DNA of 49,287 bases from Syntrophomonas sp. (GCA_028709585.1 JAQVWS010000001.1:8791-58077), one strand, 5' to 3'; numbered from the stretch's first letter, positions 33,498 through 43,231 are shown. The notes: a model not told the origin generated them from the sequence alone. Program-made: numbers and translations.

Positions 33498-36400
33498 CTA
33501 AATCATATCCATGACATATTTTAAACCCTGAAGTGCGGATATATTATCCAAGCGAATAGCCAGGCTATTAGGACTCAGTTTTTTATATTTTAAACCTCCG
33601 GGGGCTTCAAAATTGCCCGGCAGCGGGTGGGATAGATAGATTACTACCTCTTTTCCCTTGTGACGAAGTCCTTTGATGTGTTTATCCCGAGCCTTAAGAC
33701 GCAGATAGGCCACCTGCAGAAAATTTTCTACCGGCACTGGCATCTTGCCGAAGCGATCCTTTATTTCATCTCTTATTGACTCAATTTCAACAGGATCATC
33801 AGCCAGTAATAAACGCCGATAAATTCTCATCTTAGTGCCTGGATCGGGTATATAACTATCCGGTATATAATAGTCAACATCGATATCCAACTGGGGTTTT
33901 AGGGGTTCCTTGATAGTGGTGCCTTTGAACTGGGCGGTCTCCCGTTCCAGAAGCCGGCAGTACATGTCAAAGCCTACGGCATGTATATAGCCATGCTGTT
34001 CAGCGCCTAGAATGTTTCCCGCTCCCCTTATTTCCAGATCACGCAGGGCGATCTTTATGCCTGCTCCCAATTCATTGAACTCCCGAATGGCATTAAGCCT
34101 CTTTTGAGATGCTTCAGTAATCACCTTGTCAGGTCGATAGGTAAGATAAGCATATGCTATCCGGTTGGAGCGGCCTACCCGTCCTCGCAGTTGGTAGAGC
34201 TGAGCTAAACCCATATGATCTGCCATATCGATTATAATAGTATTGACATTAGGCATATCCAAACCAGATTCAATAATTGTTGTACACAATAATAGGTCAT
34301 ACTCGCCTTGCATAAAATCCAGCAGCGTTCGGGCCAGCTCGTCTTCGCGCATTCTGCCATGCCCCACCGCAATCTTTATATCAGGCAGTAGTTTATGGAG
34401 TTCTTCTTTGACCCTTAATATATCCTGTATTCGATTATGAACCAGAAATACCTGGCCTCCTCGATTTACTTCAGCTAGAACCGCCTCGCGCACAATTTCT
34501 TCGTTGTATTCCATAACATAACTAGTAATAGGGTACCGCTCGGGGGGAGGGGTTTCAATAACGCTCAGATCTCTAAGGCCGGTCAAACCCATATGCAAAC
34601 TCCTGGGTATGGGTGTAGCAGAAAGGCTTAGTACGTCTACCTGTGCTTTTAAAGCCTTAATTTTTTCCTTCTGTGCCACTCCGAAGCGGTGTTCTTCATC
34701 CACCACTAACAAGCCCAGGTTTTGAAATTTTATATCCTTGGATAAAAGACGATGGGTAGCAATCACAACATCTATGGCGCCTTTGCCCATTTCTGCTAAT
34801 ATTTTTTTCTGCTGACTGGCTGATTTAAAACGGCTTAATACTTCTACATTGGCGGGAAAATTCTGAAACCGTTTCTTAAAGGTTATGCCATGTTGTTCGG
34901 CCAGAACGGTGGTAGGAACTAAGATGGCCACTTGTTTGCCGTCCATAACTGCTTTAAAAGCTGCCCTCAAAGCTACTTCGGTCTTCCCATAACCTACATC
35001 GCCACACACCAGCCTATCCATGGGTTTAGGTTTCTCCATATCCTTCTTAACATCGATAATTGCTTTCAACTGATCAGGCGTCTCCTGATAGGGAAAATCG
35101 TCCTCAAACTGGGTCTGCCAAGGTGTATCCGGAGAAAAAGCATGTCCTTCAACTGTAGCCCTTGTTGCATATAAAGCGAGGAGTTCCTGAGCCATTTCTT
35201 GTATCGACTGAGTTACTTTCTGGCGTGTTCTTTCCCATTCTGTGCCCCCCAGTTTATTCAGGCGAGGTTCTTTGGCTTCCGAGCTGGAATATTTATGGAG
35301 CAAATCCAGCTTGTCTACCGGTACGTATAGCTTATCGGTTCCTGAGTATTGCAAGAGAATATACTCGCGCGTTACCCCATCGGTTTCTACCTGGGTAACT
35401 CCGCGATAAATCCCTATCCCATATAGTTCATGAACAACATAGTCCCCTCGTTTTAAATCTTCCGCCAGGATTCTCTGTTCAACGCGCTTCCTGGAGCGGC
35501 TAGCCCAGTTGTTTTTGTTGCCCCAAAAGTCCTGTTCGGTTACTATCACTAACTTAAGGGTCTGACTTTCAAAGCCACGTCGGTATCTTGCGGATATAAA
35601 TTCTACCCCGGCCAGATGCCGATCACTCAACTCTCGGCTTAATTCTTCCTTCAAGACTTCCTGCTTGATAGCCAGCCTGACAGTATACTTTTGTTTTAGC
35701 CATTCTGCTAAACGTGTGAAGAAACTATCATAACGGTTGTAAAAGGGTTCCATTTCCTTTTGCGATATATGTTCGTATACAGCTACATTAGCCTGGGGAA
35801 TATCGGAAGGGAAAAAGGAATGATATACTACCGTATGGTTGACCAGGTCAGCAACCAGCTTATCACGCTCTAATAAAGATAGTTCCTCTCGGTCTGAATT
35901 TTCCCTGCGCGCCTCCTTTATGAATTCACGGTACCTACGGCTCTGCTTATTTAAGTGTTGGTAGAATGATCGTGCTTCATCAAAAAACACCGTACTCCTT
36001 ACTGGCAGATAATCAAGAACGGTACTATCTAAATCTTCACCAACCAGTTCATCAGCCGGACTAATTAATATCCGTTCTTCTTTATTGCCTGAACGTTGCG
36101 TGTCTATATCAAAGCGGCGAATGGATTCCAAAACATCACCGAAAAAATCAATTCGGCAGGGCTCATGATCGCCGGTTGGGAAAACATCCACCAACCCGCC
36201 CCGAACCGCCAGCTGACCAGGGCGAGTTACAGTATCAGCTCTCTCATAGCCCGCTTCCAGAAGTTTCTTTAATAATTCATATACAGGATTTTCCTGACCA
36301 ACTTCCAATGTTATTATGGACTTCTTCATTTGTGCGGGAGAAATAATTCGATAAAGCAGCCCTCCCGGAGTGGTGATGATAACCTTATGGCGGCGGGGAT

Positions 36401-36704
36401 GAAAGAGCAACTCCTGCAGGGTAGATATACGTTGCATTTCCGTCTGGGAAACATTTTTCTTCATAAATACAAAATCGCGCTCCAAGAACAGCGCCACTTT
36501 ATCATTGCCCAGCAGGTTATTCAGCTCATCGGCTAAATCATATGCTTGCTCTTCTCCCGGAACGATACAGAGCAGCTTGCCCGCAGTGCTATTATATAGC
36601 TCATGAAGCAGGAAAGTTCGTGCTGTCCCCGCTAAACCACTTAACATTAAGTCTTTTTTACTATCTAAACAATGCTTTAAGGAATCCAACAACTCTATGT
36701 TCAA
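33498..36704 (-). CDS. mfd: Transcription-repair coupling factor
   Basis: Mfd removes RNA polymerase stalled at lesions and recruits UvrA. Domains in order are the UvrB-homology region (about 1-330), the RNA polymerase-interacting CarD-like domain (LKRGDYVVHELYGIGIYRGV), the RecG-like translocase with GDVGYGKTEVALRAAFKAV and DEEHRFGVAQKEKIK, and the C-terminal TRCF domain. I favour the TTG at 36704, 10 bases after GGAGG, giving 1068 aa; the track TTG at 36752 has no ribosome binding site. It converges on the ger operon. Confidence 0.96.
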   Translation of the reverse strand: MNIELLDSLKHCLDSKKDLMLSGLAGTARTFLLHELYNSTAGKLLCIVPGEEQAYDLADELNNLLGNDKVALFLERDFVFMKKNVSQTEMQRISTLQELLFHPRRHKVIITTPGGLLYRIISPAQMKKSIITLEVGQENPVYELLKKLLEAGYERADTVTRPGQLAVRGGLVDVFPTGDHEPCRIDFFGDVLESIRRFDIDTQRSGNKEERILISPADELVGEDLDSTVLDYLPVRSTVFFDEARSFYQHLNKQSRRYREFIKEARRENSDREELSLLERDKLVADLVNHTVVYHSFFPSDIPQANVAVYEHISQKEMEPFYNRYDSFFTRLAEWLKQKYTVRLAIKQEVLKEELSRELSDRHLAGVEFISARYRRGFESQTLKLVIVTEQDFWGNKNNWASRSRKRVEQRILAEDLKRGDYVVHELYGIGIYRGVTQVETDGVTREYILLQYSGTDKLYVPVDKLDLLHKYSSSEAKEPRLNKLGGTEWERTRQKVTQSIQEMAQELLALYATRATVEGHAFSPDTPWQTQFEDDFPYQETPDQLKAIIDVKKDMEKPKPMDRLVCGDVGYGKTEVALRAAFKAVMDGKQVAILVPTTVLAEQHGITFKKRFQNFPANVEVLSRFKSASQQKKILAEMGKGAIDVVIATHRLLSKDIKFQNLGLLVVDEEHRFGVAQKEKIKALKAQVDVLSLSATPIPRSLHMGLTGLRDLSVIETPPPERYPITSYVMEYNEEIVREAVLAEVNRGGQVFLVHNRIQDILRVKEELHKLLPDIKIAVGHGRMREDELARTLLDFMQGEYDLLLCTTIIESGLDMPNVNTIIIDMADHMGLAQLYQLRGRVGRSNRIAYAYLTYRPDKVITEASQKRLNAIREFNELGAGIKIALRDLEIRGAGNILGAEQHGYIHAVGFDMYCRLLERETAQFKGTTIKEPLKPQLDIDVDYYIPDSYIPDPGTKMRIYRRLLLADDPVEIESIRDEIKDRFGKMPVPVENFLQVAYLRLKARDKHIKGLRHKGKEVVIYLSHPLPGNFEAPGGLKYKKLSPNSLAIRLDNISALQGLKYVMDMI

Positions 36705-36866
36705 AACCAAACTTCCTCCCGCGATAGAGCTTGTAATAAATCTAGGGGCCAAATATAATCAATAACAAGCCCTTAAGTGGACACTGCTAAAATCAGCCTC
36801 CACCATTAATTAATAGTATTCTTATTTACGATTTAGATTCTATAGATTCGATTAAATTTAAATGTA

Positions 36867-37028
36867 CTAGCTGTAGAAGTGTTGACTTAATGATGCAGGT
36901 GCAACCAGACCCATTTCCAGAGCGCATTCGTCACACATACCCTGAACCTGAACCTCGCCTTCTTCACCCTCCACCTCAACCACACTGAACACTCGTTCAC
37001 AAAACTCGCATATATAATATATCTTCAA
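36867..37028 (-). CDS. fin: Anti-sigma-F factor Fin family protein
   Basis: Fin (YabK) helps switch the forespore from sigma-F to sigma-G. The 53-aa protein reads MKIYYICEFCERVFSVVEVE...GMCDECALEMGL, with two CxxC zinc knuckles. I choose the TTG at 37028, 8 bases after AGGAGGG; the track start has none. It is shorter than the 76-aa Bacillus Fin but lies in the same pth-fin-mfd order. Confidence 0.82.
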   Translation of the reverse strand: MKIYYICEFCERVFSVVEVEGEEGEVQVQGMCDECALEMGLVAPASLSQHFYS

Positions 37029-37118
37029 AATGCCTGCCCTCCTATGGTTTTTCTCATATCTTTCCATACCAGGGCGACAAATATACCCTATCGAATATTA
37101 AAACCATAATTAATAAAA

Positions 37119-37685
37119 TTATGGTTTGGCATTATTATATGTATTCATAACTTCAACTATTCCGACTGTTGCCCATTTCTCCAGAGCATCTGCCGTAATT
37201 TTTATTGTGCGCCCAATCTGCTCCTGGTCTTCCTCATTAAACCTGCCCAATACCCATGTTACTGCATCTTGCTTTTCAGGGCGGTCGATTCCGATGCGAA
37301 CCCGGGCAAATTCCTGGGTATTAAGATGTGCAGCAATGGATTTCATTCCATTATGACCGCCGTTTCCCCCACCGTTTCTAATACGGATCGTTCCTATAGG
37401 TAGATCCATGTCATCATAAACTACTATCAAATCATCTAAATTAAGCTTATACCAGTTAACTAAGGGTTGTACCGATTTACCGCTTAAATTCATAAATGTC
37501 AATGGTTTTACCAGCAATACTTTTTCGCCTTTTATCCTTATATGGCCGATAATGGCGTCAAATTTACTCTCTTGTTTTTCTATCTGAAAGCGGGCTGCCA
37601 ATTCTTCCAAAACCATATAACCCACATTATGGCGCGTGTTTTTATAATCCTTGCCAGGATTTCCTAGTCCAACAATTACCTTCAT
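37119..37685 (-). CDS. pth: Peptidyl-tRNA hydrolase
   Basis: Pth releases peptides from peptidyl-tRNA. The 188-aa protein from the ATG at 37685 (after GAGGTT) starts MKVIVGLGNPGKDYKNTRHNVGYMVL, with the catalytic His in TRHNVG and the Asn in GLGNPG. Other family segments are KPLTFMNLSGKSV, YDDMDLPIGTIRIRNGGGNGGHNGMKSI and RVRIGIDRP. The longer track start runs into the prs gene and is a read-through artefact. Confidence 0.97.
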   Translation of the reverse strand: MKVIVGLGNPGKDYKNTRHNVGYMVLEELAARFQIEKQESKFDAIIGHIRIKGEKVLLVKPLTFMNLSGKSVQPLVNWYKLNLDDLIVVYDDMDLPIGTIRIRNGGGNGGHNGMKSIAAHLNTQEFARVRIGIDRPEKQDAVTWVLGRFNEEDQEQIGRTIKITADALEKWATVGIVEVMNTYNNAKP

Positions 37686-37698
37686 ATTAAACCTCAAA

Positions 37699-38646
37699 TT
37701 AATCTTCGAATAGTTTACTAACTGACAGGTCTTCGTGAATTCTAAGCAAAGCTTCCCCAATGAGAGGTGCAATCGACAGAACGGTCACATTAGGCAATCT
37801 CCGTTCTTTCAACAGCGGTATTGTATTGGTTACAATAATCTCCTTAAATGGAGCATTCGCCAATCTTTCTAAAGCCGGACCTGAAAAGACGGGATGAGTA
37901 CAGCAAGCGAATGCCTCTCTGGCTCCATTTGCCAGCATCACCTCAGCGGCATTACATACCGTCCCGGCGGTATCAATAATATCATCGATAAGAATTACTG
38001 ATTTACCTTCAATATCACCAATTACATTCATAACCTCTGATACATTAGGGGCAGGCCGTCTTTTATCAATAATAGCCAGCGGAGCTCCCAGCCTGGCTGC
38101 CAAATCGCGTGCCCGGGTAACTCCTCCTACATCCGGTGAGACAACTACGGCGTCATTTCCCAATTTTTTGCCCTTAATATGCTCAGCCAGGGTAGCTACT
38201 GCAGGTAAGTGGTCAACCGGTATATCAAAAAAGCCCTGTATCTGAGTAGCATGCAGATCCACGGTTACAACCCGGTCAGCACCTGCCTCCACGATAAGAT
38301 TAGAAACGAGCTTGGCGGTTATAGGATCTCGGGCACGGCTTTTGCGATCCTGTCTGCCATATCCAAAATAAGGTATAACTGCATTAATGCGCCCTGCTGA
38401 TGCTCTTCGAAACGCATCCATTATGATTAGCAGTTCCATCAGATTTTCATTACCGGGTGTGCAGGTAGGCTGAACAACAAACACATCTACACCGCGCACA
38501 CTCTCGTTAATTTCCACACTGATTTCACCATCAGAGAAATGTGATACTGAAGCTTTAGCAAGGGAAATATCCAGATATGCTCCTATTTCTTTTGCTAAGC
38601 AGGGGTTAGCATTCCCTGTAAACAACTTCATTCGGTTTGCCTTCAT
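37699..38646 (-). CDS. prs: Ribose-phosphate pyrophosphokinase
   Basis: Prs makes PRPP for purine, pyrimidine, His and Trp synthesis. The 315-aa protein shows FTGNANPCLAKEI near the start, VFVVQPTCTPGNENLMELLIIMDAFRRASA, YFGYGRQDRKSRARDPITAKL, VTVDLHATQIQGFF and the PRPP loop SVILIDDIIDTAGTVCNAA. GGAGG precedes the ATG. It is 36 bases downstream of glmU, as in most Firmicutes. Confidence 0.97.
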   Translation of the reverse strand: MKANRMKLFTGNANPCLAKEIGAYLDISLAKASVSHFSDGEISVEINESVRGVDVFVVQPTCTPGNENLMELLIIMDAFRRASAGRINAVIPYFGYGRQDRKSRARDPITAKLVSNLIVEAGADRVVTVDLHATQIQGFFDIPVDHLPAVATLAEHIKGKKLGNDAVVVSPDVGGVTRARDLAARLGAPLAIIDKRRPAPNVSEVMNVIGDIEGKSVILIDDIIDTAGTVCNAAEVMLANGAREAFACCTHPVFSGPALERLANAPFKEIIVTNTIPLLKERRLPNVTVLSIAPLIGEALLRIHEDLSVSKLFED

Positions 38647-38682
38647 ACTAACAATACCTCCGTCTTCGGATATTCAGAGCTT

Positions 38683-40050
38683 TTATTTTACGGGCTTGCT
38701 CTGACTCCTCTTTTTCAGGTTCTTTTGCTCGGCCCGTTCCACTGCCAGTGTATGGGGTGGAACATCGCGGGTAATAGTAGAGCCTGCCCCGGTAACAGAA
38801 TTTTGACCTACTTTTACCGGTGCTACCAGGTTGGTATTGCTACCAATAAAGACTCCGTCTTCTAAAATAGTCTCCCATTTATTAACGCCATCATAGTTGC
38901 AGGTAATGGTGCCAGCCCCAACGTTTACTCCCTTGCCCAATATAGCATCTCCTATATAGCTTAAATGCGGAGCCTTACTTCCTTCTCCCAGGGTTGATTT
39001 CTTTATTTCCACAAAATCCCCGACCTTTACCCTCCGGTGCAATATCGCCTGGGGCCGTAAATAAGCATAGGGACCTATGGTACATTCATCACCTACCTGG
39101 GCTTCTTTTATACGAGAGTTTTCAATAAGGACATTATTGCCAATACTAGAGGATGTTATGTGGGTTCCGGGCCCAATTTGACAGCCGCTGCCAATAACCG
39201 TGCGGCCTTCAATCAGGGTGCTGGGATAAATAATGGTATCACACGCAATTTCAACATCATCATCAATAAAAGTTGAACGAGGGTCAATTATGGTTACCCC
39301 GTTTTTCATCAAAGCTTCATTTTTACGCTTTCTGAGTATTTCTTCGGCCTTACTCATCTGAACCCGGTCGTTTATGCCATATATGTCTTCCCGGGCATCC
39401 GTCCGAAATATCTCAACTTTCTTGCCTTCGCTCATAAGTATCTTAAGTATGTCAGTCAAATAATACTCACCCTGCGCATTATTGGAAGTAATACGGCTAA
39501 GAGCAGCAAATGCTTCCTGCACCTGAAAACAATACATGCCAGAATTAATCTCGCTGACAATCTTATCTGTCTCACTGGCATCTTTCTCTTCCACTATTGC
39601 CTGGAAGGCACCGGTTTCATCCCTGATTATGCGGCCATAACCATAGGGATCTTCAACTTCCGTGGAAAGAACTGTAGCTATAGCCTGGCTTTCTTGATGG
39701 TAATTTAGCAATCCCTGCAGGGTAGTCGCCTGCAGCAGGGGGGTGTCTCCCGCCAATACCACAATAGTATCATCCTGACTAACCTTTTCCCAAGACTGCA
39801 TTAAGGCATGTCCTGTGCCCAATTGCTCTTCCTGAACCACAAATTCAACCATCCCGGGGCTAAACAAATCCTCCACTTTTTGTCGGCTATGACCAACCAC
39901 CAGAACAATCCTGTCGGCTCCCGCTTGTCTAGCTACATCTGCTACATGAACTACCATTGGTTTTCCAGCTACCTGATGAACCACCTTAGGGAGTTGAGAG
40001 CACATACGCACTCCTTTTCCGGCAGCCAGTATTACTGCAGTAATTTTCAC
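38683..40050 (-). CDS. glmU: Bifunctional GlmU (GlcNAc-1-P uridyltransferase/acetyltransferase)
   Basis: GlmU makes UDP-GlcNAc for peptidoglycan. The N-terminal Rossmann domain has VILAAGKGVRM and IVVLAGDTPLL. The C-terminal left-handed beta-helix, from about residue 250, has hexapeptide repeats and HLSYIGDAILGKGVNVGAGTITCNYDG, the CoA-binding and active region. The start is GTG at 40050, about 10 bases after GAGGAGAGG (455 aa). It lies in the conserved glmU-prs unit. Confidence 0.96.
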   Translation of the reverse strand: MKITAVILAAGKGVRMCSQLPKVVHQVAGKPMVVHVADVARQAGADRIVLVVGHSRQKVEDLFSPGMVEFVVQEEQLGTGHALMQSWEKVSQDDTIVVLAGDTPLLQATTLQGLLNYHQESQAIATVLSTEVEDPYGYGRIIRDETGAFQAIVEEKDASETDKIVSEINSGMYCFQVQEAFAALSRITSNNAQGEYYLTDILKILMSEGKKVEIFRTDAREDIYGINDRVQMSKAEEILRKRKNEALMKNGVTIIDPRSTFIDDDVEIACDTIIYPSTLIEGRTVIGSGCQIGPGTHITSSSIGNNVLIENSRIKEAQVGDECTIGPYAYLRPQAILHRRVKVGDFVEIKKSTLGEGSKAPHLSYIGDAILGKGVNVGAGTITCNYDGVNKWETILEDGVFIGSNTNLVAPVKVGQNSVTGAGSTITRDVPPHTLAVERAEQKNLKKRSQSKPVK

Positions 40051-40158
40051 TTTTTTGATACCTCTCCTCATTATACCTTATATTCCAAGCAAATCAGCCC
40101 AGAATTTTTTTCAAATATATTATACCTCTTTATTATAGCAGCTGTAAAAACAAAATCT

Positions 40159-40941
40159 TTATTGGCTAAAATCTGTACCCCTAAGGTATTCTTGAGCTAA
40201 CTGCAGATCATTAGGTTTATCTACATCAACCCCTACCTCTGCATATGATGAAATTATGCCCTTACCCCTTATTCCTACTACTTCGCTAAACCTTTTCTCT
40301 ACCATTTGAATACTGAGTTGCCCCAGTAAATATCTCCATACCAAGCTTACTCCAAATAAACTTGCCATAGCCAGCGGATTCTTTCTTCTATGAAATAATT
40401 TCACCCCAATCTCCAAGCAGGCGGGAATATGTTCCGAGCGCAGCAAAAATAGGTTTCCACCTGTGAAAATGCCTTCTTTCAGGCGGACATAAGTCCGTAC
40501 TACACCGGGATACTTGTGTTCATTAACCTCCTTGCGAGTTAACGGGTAATAAAAATCAGCCTGTTGCTCTTCACAACAGTTCAAAAAGTCCTCGATGGCT
40601 TCGGACGTAATAAAGGGAACATCAGTGGGTACAACCAGAACCTTATCAGTTAGCTCTTTTTTATCCATGATTTCAACTGCTTGAGCAAAGCTTTCAATAG
40701 CGTTTTCCCCCCCCTCGACAAAAAGCAGTTTATCGTCACGGGGTAAAATGTTGCGTAAAGCGTCTACCGGTCCACTTATTATGATATTGTTGATAGCAGG
40801 CGTTGCTCGTAAAGCATTGTATACATAGTATATCATGGGATAGTTGCCTATTATTATCAAGGCTTCCTTTTCATAGGGAGCAATCTTTTTAAGTTCACTG
40901 CTGTTTTCGCCTCCAGCGAGTATGACAGCATCATATTGCAT
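40159..40941 (-). CDS. MobA-like nucleotidyltransferase family protein
   Basis: The 260-aa protein has an NTP-transferase-like Rossmann start, MQYDAVILAGGENSSELKKIAPYEKEALIIIGNYPMIYYVYNALR, with VVPTDVPFITSEAIEDFL at the second metal-binding position. The usual GxGxRM loop is altered (LAGGENSSEL), so nucleotide specificity is unclear. A MobA-type or sugar nucleotidyltransferase role is possible. Its place between gntR and glmU points to wall or nucleotide-sugar metabolism, but this is inference. The ATG follows GGAGG. Confidence 0.75.
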   Translation of the reverse strand: MQYDAVILAGGENSSELKKIAPYEKEALIIIGNYPMIYYVYNALRATPAINNIIISGPVDALRNILPRDDKLLFVEGGENAIESFAQAVEIMDKKELTDKVLVVPTDVPFITSEAIEDFLNCCEEQQADFYYPLTRKEVNEHKYPGVVRTYVRLKEGIFTGGNLFLLRSEHIPACLEIGVKLFHRRKNPLAMASLFGVSLVWRYLLGQLSIQMVEKRFSEVVGIRGKGIISSYAEVGVDVDKPNDLQLAQEYLRGTDFSQ

Positions 40942-40954
40942 CTTTCTACCTCCA

Positions 40955-41650
40955 TTATTCGTTTATAGAAAGACCTTCCTTTTTTAATGACTCAATGAGA
41001 ATAGTTTCAGCATTTTCAATGTGTTTCTGGGCTGTATGCCGGGCCTTTTGAATGTCACGGGATTGAATGGCTTCAACTATTTGCTTATGCTCATAAAGGG
41101 ATTCTTTCATTCGGCCTGGGAAGGATAACGAAGTAAAGCGAAACCGCTGAATTTGTTCTCTAAGGTTACTGATTATAGAAATCAGCCTCTCATTACGACT
41201 GGCTTTGTACAGAAGTTCATGGAAATTAGTATCCACCTCTACCAATTTATCTATATCATTGCGGGTAATAGCATCCTTCTTTTCCACCAGCTGTCTTTCC
41301 ATGTTTTCTAGCTCCTCATCAGTGATCCTTTCTGCTGCCAAGCCAGCAGCCAAACCTTCCAGCGCAGCTCTAATTTCAAAAACATCCGCGATATCTTTGA
41401 AGGATAGGTCAGCAACATACGCACCTTTGCGCGGAACCATAACAATAAAACCTTCCAGTTCCAGTTTACGCAAAGCCTCTCGAATAGGTGTGCGCGATAC
41501 ACCTAATTCCTCAGCCAACTGTATCTCCATCAGTCTTTCTCGCGGCTGCAAAACGCCACTCATAATAGCATTGCGGATGGCATCCAAAACAAGCTCTCGG
41601 AGAGGTTTATAAGAATCGAGATTTACCGGGTCAAGTCGTTTTTCCTGCAT
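40955..41650 (-). CDS. GntR family regulator, FadR/FCD subfamily
   Basis: The N-terminal winged helix (about 15-80) has PLRELVLDAIRNAIMSGVLQPRERLMEIQLAEELGVSRTPIREALRKLELEGFI. The all-helical FCD ligand domain follows (about 90-225), with VFEIRAALEGLAAGLAAERI, VDTNFHELLY and YEHKQIVEAI carrying the metal-binding Asp/His set. The ligand is probably an organic acid; the target genes are not evident. The ATG at 41650 follows AGAGGTG (231 aa). It lies between ispE and the nucleotidyltransferase, where Bacillus has purR. Confidence 0.9.
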   Translation of the reverse strand: MQEKRLDPVNLDSYKPLRELVLDAIRNAIMSGVLQPRERLMEIQLAEELGVSRTPIREALRKLELEGFIVMVPRKGAYVADLSFKDIADVFEIRAALEGLAAGLAAERITDEELENMERQLVEKKDAITRNDIDKLVEVDTNFHELLYKASRNERLISIISNLREQIQRFRFTSLSFPGRMKESLYEHKQIVEAIQSRDIQKARHTAQKHIENAETILIESLKKEGLSINE

Positions 41651-41664
41651 GTTAATCACCTCTA

Positions 41665-42522
41665 TTAATTATAAGACGAGATCAGATAGGTCTCTTTATA
41701 TTGGCCTTTAATTCTCTCCCAGGCTTCCCGGGCTTCTTCATAACTGGCAAAAACCCCAATGACACTCGGTCCACTTCCCGACATCAGCGATTTAATTGCT
41801 CCCAATGCATTAAGCTTATTTTTTATTATCTTAATATCAGGGCACATTTTAATACTGACTGTTTCAAGATCATTTTGCATGTGCTGAGTTAATCCTATAA
41901 TATCATATTTGAGCCATGCTTCAATAAAAGCCTTGTTGTCAGGGGATTGATTGACCCTTTCCCTTTTAAATTCTCGATAAACTGCTCCGGTGGAAAGTTG
42001 ATAATCAGGCTTTACCAGCAGCATTTCCAACTGAAGTCCTTTATTAAGCGCAGTCAGAACTTCCCCCCGCCCTTTGGCTAGGGCGATCCCTCCCATTATG
42101 CAGAATGGTACATCTGAGCCAATATTAAGGCCTATTTCCATAAGTTCATTTTTTCCTAAGCCCAGATTATGTAAATCGTTAATTCCAATCATCACTGCAG
42201 CTGCGTCCGTACTTCCACCTGCCAAACCTGCTCCTATCGGTATATTCTTCTCTATATAAATCCGGAGTCCTTCTTTTATGGAAAATTTTGTATATAATAG
42301 CTGGGCAGCTTTATAAGCCAGGTTCTCTTCGTCCTCTGGTATCATATGACTGTTGCTTTTAATCTTTATTGCTTGTCCACCACGCTCGAGTATGATTTTA
42401 TCTCGCAGGCTTATCTGTTGCATTATGGATTCCAACTCGTGATAGCCATCTGCTCTTTTCCCTAAAACCTTCAGGGTGAGGTTAATCTTGGCTGGAGCCT
42501 CTATCTCCAACTGCTTTTTCAT
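41665..42522 (-). CDS. ispE: 4-diphosphocytidyl-2-C-methyl-D-erythritol kinase
   Basis: IspE phosphorylates the cytidylylated intermediate of the MEP pathway. It is a GHMP kinase: EAPAKINLTLKVLGKRADGYHEL at the start, the ATP loop PIGAGLAGGSTDAAAVMIGIN and C-terminal SLMSGSGPSVIGVF. The 285-aa length is normal. The ATG follows an ACGAGG-type site. With ispD and ispF it covers three MEP steps in this window. Confidence 0.96.
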   Translation of the reverse strand: MKKQLEIEAPAKINLTLKVLGKRADGYHELESIMQQISLRDKIILERGGQAIKIKSNSHMIPEDEENLAYKAAQLLYTKFSIKEGLRIYIEKNIPIGAGLAGGSTDAAAVMIGINDLHNLGLGKNELMEIGLNIGSDVPFCIMGGIALAKGRGEVLTALNKGLQLEMLLVKPDYQLSTGAVYREFKRERVNQSPDNKAFIEAWLKYDIIGLTQHMQNDLETVSIKMCPDIKIIKNKLNALGAIKSLMSGSGPSVIGVFASYEEAREAWERIKGQYKETYLISSYN

Positions 42523-42603
42523 CCTCGTTAGCTCCTCGCAATTTTTACCTAATTATATCCCTAAAAATGCTTAACAAGAAATATTTTTATCTTCTTCATC
42601 CCA

Positions 42604-42665
42604 AGCATTGGGGGCAAGGGTGGCGGGGGCAACGGGGCAAAAGAACCGTCCCCTTGCCCCCGCCA
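42604..42665 (-). repeat. Divergent repeat element, copy E
   Basis: Only one end motif (GGCAAAAGAACCGTCCCC) survives. It is enclosed in a new 12-bp inverted repeat, TGGCGGGGGCAA (42621-42632) with TTGCCCCCGCCA (42654-42665). The element starts 6 bases after the spoIIR stop codon and can form a GC-rich hairpin in that transcript. Confidence 0.7.
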
Positions 42666-42670
42666 GGTCA

Positions 42671-43231
42671 TTATTCCTCTATGTCCGGGTTTATCCTTGC
42701 GGGGAGAAATTCCAAACACTTGAAAGTCACCCGGGCTTCTTGCGGACTGCTTAAGCTGAGTCCTTGATCTGTTGAAGACACTAAACAAAGCGGCGGAAAT
42801 AAAACACACCACCAGTTTTTGCCCTGTCCTTCGCCAATTATTACTCTGACCGCTTGATATGTTCCAGCTGGAAATACCACACTGCCATAGGACTTGATTG
42901 GAAATTCATATTCACCTACCACGACATTCACGGGATAATCATAACCATGAGCCCTTATATTCGCTTCTGCAACCGATTGAATATAGGCAATATCATGCTC
43001 CGCCATTTGCTTGGCATCATTCATATCATAAGCATTGCTGAACCTTGGCTTCATTGAATTTATAATGTCGTCTTTTACTGCTAACTTAAGAGCTTGATCT
43101 GCAGGCTCATCACTATTTGCTATTATATGCAGCCTTAATACCCTGTGGGAGAGGGGTTCAACCTGTATCAGCACTCCCACTGAGAAAACAACTATTAGGA
43201 AAATAATAATTCCGGTTAGCTTTTTATGCAT
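42671..43231 (-). CDS. spoIIR: Stage II sporulation protein R
   Basis: SpoIIR is the forespore-secreted signal that triggers SpoIIGA to process pro-sigma-E. The 186-aa protein has an N-terminal signal/anchor (about 5-25) and the conserved RVLRLHIIANSDEPADQALKLAVKDDIIN segment. FPIKSYGSVVFPAGTYQAVRVIIGEGQGKNWWCVLFPPLC is the diagnostic part. The ATG follows GGGAGGG. It is a lone gene with its own leader. Confidence 0.96.
   Translation of the reverse strand: MHKKLTGIIIFLIVVFSVGVLIQVEPLSHRVLRLHIIANSDEPADQALKLAVKDDIINSMKPRFSNAYDMNDAKQMAEHDIAYIQSVAEANIRAHGYDYPVNVVVGEYEFPIKSYGSVVFPAGTYQAVRVIIGEGQGKNWWCVLFPPLCLVSSTDQGLSLSSPQEARVTFKCLEFLPARINPDIEE

Noticed and set aside
37686-37772. 29-residue N-terminal extension of Pth
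   Set aside because: It overlaps the prs 3' end and precedes the conserved MKVIVGLGNPG start, which has its own ribosome binding site.
42561-42812. ORFs of 66-83 aa over repeat copy E on both strands
   Set aside because: They are low-complexity frames across a GC-rich repeat and the end of spoIIR; no start signals.
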